64,000 nucleotides of DNA from the NCBI GenBank assembly GCA_963989385.1, contig OZ022515.1:4000803-4064802 (forward strand), read 5' to 3'. Of this stretch, positions 56,519 through 64,000 are shown one piece after another. Numbering within the stretch: position 1 is the first letter of the stretch; each line of letters opens with the position of its first letter. A program made the position numbers and the translations under genes. Source of the DNA: Ctena decussata. Taxonomy: Eukaryota; Mollusca; Bivalvia; Lucinida; Lucinidae. The notes below the pieces were generated by a model that did no database searches, was not told the DNA's origin, and saw nothing but the letters and a program-made list of their open reading frames with translations.

Positions 56519-56532
56519 TTTTATGCTGAGCT

Positions 56533-56612
56533 GGGCCGGGTAGTGCAGTCAGTAAGGCATGTGACTTATAAGCCAGAGGTCCTGGGTTTGATACCCATTC
56601 CGGCCACTTACT
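56533..56612 (+). repeat. tRNA-like SINE head (copy 2)
   Basis: Same as 29714-29795, with GGCCGGGTAGTGCAGTCAGT and GGGTTTGATACCCATTCCGG. The acceptor arms pair slightly better here. Confidence 0.65.
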
Positions 56613-58847
56613 TTCATTTCTCCATCGGCTGATTCAAGAAGGGCAGTTATCAGTTACTGGTGAAAGAGGAGCACTTAGTAATGGTTAACGGCTTAGGAGG
56701 TCTAAGCTCTAGTCTAAGCCTGCCCAGGAGTAGTGATGTTAGGTTAACTGACCATCCCGACATGACCATAGCTGTTTATCGTGGACGTTAAGCACTAAAT
56801 CAGTCAAAAAATCCCCCCCCACACACACACACACTACAAAACCATTTAACAAAAATATTTTTTTTTCAGATTTGGATTCTTTGTCCAAATTCACCTACTT
56901 GAGAGCTCAAAATTAGGTTTGTAGGGTTTGTGCTAAATAGACATTATTCTTCACACAATCAAATGTTGAGTGTATCATATGCTATACATCTGTGTACATG
57001 GTGGCTGTTTGAGATTTCACCTCTTTTTAGCAGTCAAGCATAATGTTTAAGTCTGAGTATAAGATAATAATGCATAGATCTGTTAAACAGATAATGTCAA
57101 TCAGGAGCATAAAAGAACGACAATAGATTACTTATATGTGTTTTGAAGTGCACCCTTTTTACCCATGGGGTCTTCAGTTGGGGGATTTGCCATCTCCTCT
57201 GATGGCAATTTTTCTACACTGTAGAGTGAGTCAGACAAGTACCAACTGTGTGAATGAAGCATATCCCAGTTAACCCAGTTTGCATCCCAGTTACCTAGTG
57301 TAATTAAGTGGTTAGGTGCTTCAGACCTTGGATCATAGACTCACAGATCATTCGAGTCTCACTGGACCGTAGATTTTGTCTCTATGTAAATGGCACTTCC
57401 GTGTTCAAACGATAACCCTGAGTTGATCTTGGCCTTTTTACAGATAACTCATAGGTCAGACCTGTGCTTCCTAATGCTTGAGAAATTTCTGCAATTTAAT
57501 GAGATATCTTTGAATTTGTTGAAACCTTTGGTATAAAAGTTTCTATGTACAGTCAAATAAATGGCTACTTGAAGTTTATTGAGTAACAGAGGTCAGTATC
57601 AGTTTTTGATCAAGGTCACTCATATTTCACCAACTTCGAATTTTTCCTGGTAACCAATATGGCTGTCATGCACATATCGTTAAAAAGCTTCCACAATCAA
57701 ATGACCCATGACACTGAAACTTGGTACATGTACACAGCATTTGAAATTAATATACTCTCGGATTTCTTCAAATGGTGACCCTAGGTTGATCTTTGACCTT
57801 TTGACTTAGGTGAGCTATTCAGGTGTTTTTGGTACATGTTACATGTTCATGCATTTGCATGTACTGTAAAAATGAATAACTGAAAAATCATTTTTCTTTT
57901 TATACATTTTAGGAGATTTTAACTATAATCCGGCACATCTGATTGGGAGACAAGTCACAGCCTAAAACGACTTAGATATTTGTATTGGCTGGTTCATACA
58001 CATTGGTGTTTGTCTGTGATTAACTCAGCAATCATCAATTCTGTATATTATTTTGAGCTTGCCATACAAGATTTCAACAACTTCGACAAAGTCACCAAGA
58101 AGAAAATTTGACAAATTCGCGATTTCGGTCGTCGGCTCAATGCCGGTCTGAGTTTTCTCAAGTTAATTCTACACCAGCACCGTACATAGCGCATAGTCTT
58201 GTTCCGAGACAACTAGTTGTATATTGAAACAAAATCTGACCATTAGGGTAAGACTATGCAGGCTGGTTTGGACGTTTGCACACCCACAATGCCAAACGCG
58301 TGGAAGCAATCTTCCCACTTCGAAGGCTACTTTTAAAAGGTACTAAACGGCGTGTACATACGACACAGATTAGCATGCGCACTCGCAAAGTCTGATGAAA
58401 GCTAACTCGATGAACAATCTATTAAAGGAAGACTCTGATTAACTTCAGTTTCAGATGGCGGAATGTCTTATTTTGCTCGACACATAGAAAATATTTTAAG
58501 TCACAGCATGGGAAGTCCGGTGAACTCATAACCTGCACCACATAAAATGTATCTTATGGAACATGCGAAAAGTGCAGACTGATAAGCTTCTTCGGAAGCA
58601 TTCGCTTTTCAAAGGGTAACGGTGACGCTCATATCACAAAGACCTTATTAGCGGTCAGGAAACACCAATTACAATATTGCGCAGGCTGATACGAGTCTTT
58701 GCTATCAGCGTATGTCTGGGTTAAGATACCTTCTCCCGTCTCTCGGTTCAATCTGACACACTGAGTTGCACGTGTCAGAGGCGGCGTCTTTTGATCTGAA
58801 GCTGAAATCAACAAGTGGGATTAGACAAACGTGTCTGACCTATTAAC

Positions 58848-58878
58848 GTGCAATGGTTACCGTCTTTAACCATTGCAC
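58848..58878. repeat. Perfect 12 bp hairpin
   Basis: GTGCAATGGTTA (58848-58859) and TAACCATTGCAC (58867-58878) are exact inverses separated by 7 nt. Confidence 0.9.
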
Positions 58879-59704
58879 TACCGGTTTTACGCTCGGTAAT
58901 CACGATTGCATTGATATCTAAATGCGTAACTCGCACTGGTGGCCAATTTTTGCTTTTTTTTTTTTTTGAGAAACGAGATTGTTCATTTGCCGGTTCATCC
59001 CCAAAACGATATTGAATATGTGACAACAACGTAGACTACGATTCGACGAGAATGAGTAAGTCTCGGGTAATGCATTTGCAAAAAGTGCAGCCCGGCGTCG
59101 AGGTTACACCGTTCGCAGAACTTTCGCAATCATATAATTCTATAAACAACGATGTAGATCATAACCTGATGCGCTGTCCTGCACTTGTCTACACGGCCAG
59201 CATTAACATTCTGAACTTCCAAGAATGCGACGATCATTATAAGCCTGCCTAAGTGAGTACTGTCATGTCATATCTATTCTGCTCGTTATCGCCCTAGTTG
59301 AAAGATAAGAAAATTTGTACCATAACGTCAGAAATCAATAAAGACCATGATCAGAATGCGCTTTACACCTGCCACCAAAGCAGATGGATAGATTAAGTCG
59401 GCAAAATGTAGCGGGATCAAAGCTCTTTCGCTCGTCACCTGGTGGATTTACTGTACTACCGTTGGCTTTGCCGTGGTGTTAATTTCACCGACTTGATGTC
59501 GGCAACACCTATCGAGATCAAAGCTCAATCAGGGTCGGTGATTGGATTAACGCTGATAAATGAAAGGGGGCTTTGTTAATTGGCGTTGAAATTTGATATA
59601 CTGGCGCCAGTCATTTTGACGAATTAATGATCTTACGACCCAGAAAAACAGGGCGACTCGGACTTCGCTTTTCGGGAAACCCAGGGCGAAGTTTTGAGGC
59701 CCAA

Positions 59705-59729
59705 GGCGAAGTTATCGCCCAACTTCGCC
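59705..59729. repeat. Perfect 9 bp hairpin
   Basis: GGCGAAGTT and AACTTCGCC flank a 7-nt loop. GGCGAAGTT also occurs nearby at 59680-59695, so this may be the end of a small element at the right edge of the insert. Confidence 0.75.
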
Positions 59730-59764
59730 TGCAATGCACACCCTGACAATGCTACATACTGGTA

Positions 59765-60375
59765 TAATAGATAAGATATCTTATAAAATATACAGGTTAT
59801 CTTAAATAACATTTTAGATATCTAATTTAACTTTAGAGATATCTTATGTCCTATATACCAGATATCGGATATAAGATATTTTATATAGGATATATCTTAT
59901 ATAGGATATGAGATATCTCATTTAATTTTACATATAAGATATCTTATATGCAATATCAATAATATATAAGACATCTTATATAATATATGAGATATCTTAT
60001 ATAGCATATCAGATATCTTATATGCTATATCAATTACCTTAGGTATTATTTAAGATATCTAATATGTAAATTTATATAAGATATCTTATATCCCATATTA
60101 GATATCTTATATCCTATATAAGATGTCTTATATGCAATATAAGATATGTAATATAGTATAAAAGATATCTGATATATTATATAAGAAAGGTTATACGAAA
60201 AATTAAATAAGATATCTCATATCCGATATAAGATATTTTATATCTTATATCAGATTTCTTATATAGAATTTTAAGATGTCTCATATGTTATATTAGATAT
60301 CTTATATGGCATATTAGATATCTTAATCGGCATATTAAAGATCTAATATAATATATAAGATATCTACTATGCATT
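59765..60375. repeat. AT-rich palindromic repeat of AGATATCTTATAT motifs
   Basis: About 600 bases consist almost entirely of AGATATCT, TTATAT and ATATAAGATATC in both orientations, with few other words. Because GATATC and TATA are self-complementary, the block can fold in many ways. The unit length is irregular. Confidence 0.95.
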
Positions 60376-60777
60376 ATAAATAGTAAAACGGCTTGCCATA
60401 TATACCTGCTGCAGTGTCTCACTACCTTGAGATTTATTTGACCCTTAGCTGGGCACAATACCCCGAGGTGGGTGGGGAAGGGGGGGTACTCATATATAAA
60501 AGTGGTATACGTATATGTGCTGCGTAAGATTTAAATCTTAGGGAGCGATTTGTCACTGACAAAACGGTGGGGTAAGTTGATTTTGTTGAGGTTTAAAGGC
60601 CCAGTAAACAAATAAAGTCATGTCGAGCCGGTCAGTTCCTGTGTCGGCCAAGACATCCTAAGCAGTTAACGAGTTCTGTGTGCATATAATTCCGCTAATA
60701 ATCTTGAATCAGCAGAAGGGAGAGAATGTATCATTGTTAATCTCGACGATTGTTAAGAGGCTGGGCAACACACAAAA

Positions 60778-60782
<5 letters not shown>
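60376..60782. repeat. SINE B tail fragment and unassigned sequence
   Basis: GTTGAGGTTTAAAGGCCCAG (60579) and AGTCATGTCGAGCCGGTCAG resemble the 3' part of SINE family B at 25650-25700. A G-run is at about 60480-60487. No gene was seen. Confidence 0.45.

Positions 60783-60821
<39 letters not shown>
60783..60821. repeat. (GT)n microsatellite
   Basis: About 19 GT units. Confidence 0.95.
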
Positions 60822-61700
60822 TGCATTTCCATGGTATATACCCGAATTGACTTAATATGGGCCTACCGCCTTCCCCCTTCACTCAACAGCACAAGTTTTT
60901 ATCAAGTTAACCTTGAACTGACTACTAATAATGGAATAATAACATTTAAACACACAAAACGTGCATCAGAAATAATAACCCATATCAAAAGAACATTTAA
61001 ACACACAAAACGTACAGTAGAAATAACCCATATCAAAAGTACCGCCTTTGAGCGAACAGTTAATAATATCAGAAATTACAGGGAACATTGCATCTTCAAC
61101 CACATCTTCTCTGACTGAATTTATTGTTCTCCGATATATTCCTAATTACAGAGACACATAAGCAGATGTCTAGTGGTATTAGTTTAATTAAGTTACATCT
61201 GCGAGATGAAATAAGATAAAAAAAAAAAGGATTACTTTGTGTATGTTACCCTAAATTTAAATGGATGGATCCTATACAGAAATCCTTTGTGTGGCTGGGA
61301 AATTCAAGTCTTAGCATGAAATCATATTTTTTATATTTCAGATACTCTAACATGTCTCCTAAACAAACGGTTTTACTGAATCAATACATTCTCGGAAGCA
61401 GTTTGATAATGGTAGCTTCCGTAAAGTTTGGTAGGGGTCGGAAATCTTCGGCGGTGCGGTGCATTATTTTACCCCAGTACGGTGCGGTGCGTAAATACTT
61501 GTGCATGAATATTTTGAAAAAAAATTAAATATATAGCAATAAAAGATAACATCAAGACTTCTCGAGATAATAATGGCAAATGACAATATATTTAAACGCG
61601 TTGTCATATATTTTATGATCATTTTCAATTAAACATTTCACAAAGACAGATAATATGCAGAGAACAAATAAAATATTAACCGCGAAAAACTTAAGAGTCA
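60822..61700. other. No gene supported
   Basis: The phrase CATTTAAACACACAAAACGT occurs twice (~60943 and ~60988), followed by AACCCATATCAAAAG. This is a local ~45 bp duplication. GGTGCGGTGC also occurs twice near 61454 and 61483. Otherwise unassigned. Confidence 0.4.
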
Positions 61701-63030
61701 TTCTTTGTAAGCACCAAAAAATTGCAATAGGGGGTGAAAATGACATATCTCAGATTTTGATGAAAATTAGTGTCTCTTTTGCTTATGTCAAGTGATGAAC
61801 AAAAATACAATTTTTTCTCCAATCAAACTGTCCGTTTCCATGGCAACGAGGATTTTCTGTTTTTTGGCCTAATTTGGTGATTTTTCATATAAAAAATGCC
61901 AGATTTGACACCAGTTGTATTGATAGTATTTCTCAACAAATGTTATTGACTTTCATGTCTTTTAAGAGACCCATGTGAGTGCTGTGTACGGATAGAATTT
62001 TTTTTCTTGATATTGCTATGGTCAAGGAGTTGGTGACCTTGACTTCTATCTAGTAAAGCATCCCTTTAAAAATATCAAAAATTGGCCAATTTTGAAAGCA
62101 CTTTGTTAGAAAATGCGGCTATAGATTTTTTTCATTCTCTTGGTACAGAGAGTATAACACCTAGCTCTTAATATATAAAAAAATTGGAGATGGTATATTT
62201 TTTAAATTGAAAATATTTTTCTTTGAATTAAGTCACCGTCAGGAAAATCAGAAGAAACTGTGATGGCACAAAATCTGTTATAAGAGATAATATCTGGAGA
62301 ATGTTAAGCAAATATGAGCAGAAATACAAATAAATACATTGAATACAGTGGAGGGAAGTTACATAAATACTATTTTCATTCAGAAGTATGCTTAAAATTT
62401 ACAATTTGGGGTGCAATTACCCCACCCACTTCCACTAAATATGAAATGAATATAAAAGTTACATGCCGTGGATAATATATCTCAAGTTTCCATAATTGTG
62501 AGTAAACTGAAACATTTTTAAAAGATCACCACATGTTTGCTGTCATTGTTTTTACATTGTCTATCATTTGGTAACCATGGTAACTGTTATTCTATTATGG
62601 GTCAGTGTTCATTGACACGGATATTTACAGAAAATCGTTTCAATGCTGATGAAATGTATTCCTTGTTATTTACTTTTTACATATGCATACGCATTCTAAG
62701 TGTTGATTTTGTTAAATAAGATACGATAAATCAGTATTTTTATAGTTGCTATGACAAAAACCACTCATTCCTTCCACAAAGAAATCAGTCAATCTGAGTG
62801 TAGGTAGTACAATGTAGAGAAAGAATAGCAATTGAGCATAAATAAAGACATACATTGGAGAAGAAATAAACCACACATACAATGTTTATATTTTTCATTC
62901 CTTAATATGTTTAATATGTATATCTAGGGGGTGAGTTACCCCACCCACCTCATTTAGTTATACAACAAATTCATACGTTACATACTATGAGTTTTGATGA
63001 TAAAATATCACCTGGTACACTTGTTTTAAA
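61701..63030. repeat. Divergent ~530-670 bp dispersed repeat
   Basis: Phrases of the form GGGGTG.AATTACCCCACCCA occur near 62408 and 62928, with a weaker GGGGGTGAAAATGACATATC near 61730. Each is followed by a TACAT.ATGAGTTTTGAT-like stretch. CCATGG.AAC motifs also recur (61842, 62573). No ORF has coding character. Confidence 0.45.
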
Positions 63031-63589
63031 GTTGCTCATCACATGTCTGGTCTGCATAAGCTTTCTTGTCTATTGTCCTTTGTTTTTGTAAAAGTTCTTG
63101 ATGAGGCACGCATGCATATATGCATGCACATACACCAAACTGAAGTTTTGTCGACTATCTCGCTTACGGCAAGCGGGTTTGACAAAATAATCCTGTGACC
63201 TTGAAAATGGCATCAAGGTTGCCATGTTCTAAGTCTTTGTCTTGCCTAAAAGGTTGATCTTTGCAAGTTTGGTAAAAATGAATCTACTGGTTAAAGATAC
63301 ATCTTCGTTTTTCAGGACAAATCAACAAATGACCCTTAAGAATAGGGTCAAAGTCACTAAAACTTAACTAGAAACATGGTAACTAACAGGGCCCCGCCTT
63401 TATGAGACTGCTTGTGGAATTTTAGTCGTATGTCCCCGACCAGAAAATACATTAACAGCTTTCTGTGACCATGTTGTTTGACTTCATGTTGTTTGGAATT
63501 AAGCCTCTGGTAGAGTAATTAAGATACGGGCAAAAAACAAAATTATGACTGAGTAAAACAAAGGCAACCACTCTGTAAAACAGGAAACT
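63031..63589. other. Dispersed-repeat fragment
   Basis: Contains TTTTGTCGACTATCTCGC, GGCAAGCGGGTTTGACAAA and a GACCTTGAAAATGGCATCAAG phrase in the style of other dispersed repeats. ATGCATATATGCATGC at 63112 is a short palindrome. Confidence 0.35.
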
Positions 63590-64000
63590 GGAGTTACCAT
63601 TCTTGCACTCTGCACACCACCAGATATTCTGATGATGCTTTATATTTGTACCAAGTTTTGTGAAAATATCTTCAAAGGCTTTAAAGTTATAGATTGGACA
63701 AGGTCTCAATACCCAAAATTACAAAGGTATATAAGTCTGCCTAACATAAATGAAGGTGCGGTTATGGTTCTTTTTCTCTACAAATTGTTTGATGATGCTT
63801 TGCATTTGTGTCAATTTATAAGAAAACATCTTCTACAGTTTTAAAGTTAGAGCGTGAAATGATTTCTATACTGAATATTACAAAAGGGCATAATTCTGTA
63901 GAAAATGTAGATGAAGTTACAGTTTTAATTCTCTTCACAGCATCTGATAATGCTTTATATTTGTACAAAATTCCAAGAAAATATCTTTTGACGGTTTAAA
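63590..64000 (+). repeat. ~155-163 bp divergent tandem repeat, continues past the window
   Basis: GATGATGCTTTATATTTGTA (~63630), GATGATGCTTTGCATTTGTG (~63791) and GATAATGCTTTATATTTGTA (~63946) mark three units. Each is followed by AAAATATCTT or a similar word and by a GTTTTAAAGTTA.AG stretch where visible. Confidence 0.7.

Larger units (their letters stand above)
55009..58107 (+). repeat. ~2.6 kb composite repeat, copy 2 (with MITE insertion)
   Basis: Matches 28692-31246 collinearly, starting TGCTGATTTACAGTGCTGT and ending CACCAAGAAGAAAA. It is longer than copy 1 mainly because of the 489 bp MITE at 56030-56518. Small indels also differ (for example a CA microsatellite near 56820-56833). The 16 bp that continue copy 1 reappear at ~59749-59764, so another segment (58108-59746) probably separates them. 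Confidence 0.85.
58108..59746. other. Unique insert in the right part of copy 2
   Basis: This segment separates two stretches that are adjacent in copy 1. It is less AT-rich than its surroundings. Minus-strand ORFs at 58808-59029 and 58629-58814 look protein-like (RVTHLDINAIVITERKTGSA; DQKTPPLTRATQCVRLNRE). TTGTTGATTTCAG precedes the second as a plausible acceptor. I do not recognise the protein. A plus-strand ORF at 59052-59252 ends at TAA overlapping a donor-like GTGAGT. Two perfect hairpins are listed separately. Confidence 0.4.

Noticed and set aside
59052..59252. Plus-strand exon ending at a perfect donor (GTGAGT)
   Set aside because: The reading frame stops at the TAA overlapping the donor, and no acceptor or start context supports another frame.
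60786..61118. 110-codon ORF starting in the (GT)n tract
   Set aside because: The start is microsatellite, the rest contains a ~45 bp DNA duplication, and no domain is visible.

Overview
This window looks like nuclear DNA from a bivalve mollusc, probably a heterodont clam. The assignment rests on repeat content and not on a diagnostic gene. Several repeat styles familiar from bivalve genomes are present: terminal hairpins ending AGGTGAGCTAA, tandem arrays carried inside mobile elements, tRNA-headed SINEs and divergent 150-430 bp dispersed repeats. It is AT-rich, intron-like and gene-poor. No complete host gene is visible, and almost every short ORF is a chance reading of a repeat.

Host coding sequence. 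Two minus-strand exons encode pieces of a Roc-type GTPase (Roco/LRRK-like): a P-loop exon at 16041-16342 and a DxxGQ (G3) exon at 4765-5310. Their splice phases do not join directly, so at least one further exon, or a second gene, must be involved. Two weaker candidate first exons, at 24618-24663 (+) and 28223-28270 (-), share the sequence just upstream of their ATG in inverted orientation.

Mobile elements. From left to right there is a single type I hammerhead ribozyme motif (810-853). Next are a divergent ~430 bp repeat block split by a fragment of a YLDD-type retroelement 3' end (9048-9526), a hairpin-terminated element carrying a 145 bp satellite (10876-13440), and a candidate solo LTR (16479-17597). 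These are followed by a degenerate ~320 bp repeat block (18104-20280), a TIR element (20290-22107) and several MITEs. A ~2.6 kb composite segment at 28692-31270 is repeated at 55009-58107. A second hairpin-ended element (31534-37740) holds about 40 units of a different satellite, also with a 145 bp period. The parent YLDD retroelement lies at ~40130-42810 (-). A decayed Ty3/gypsy element (about 46474-53979) has integrase upstream of reverse transcriptase, the Gmr1-like order. The right end holds an AT-rich palindromic block (59765-60375) and further divergent repeats.

The most interesting observations are the hammerhead, the Gmr1-like domain order, the two unrelated satellites that share period and terminal hairpin type, and the dense AGGTCA nuclear-receptor half-sites in those satellites. 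All calls were made by eye. No alignment, folding or database search was run.
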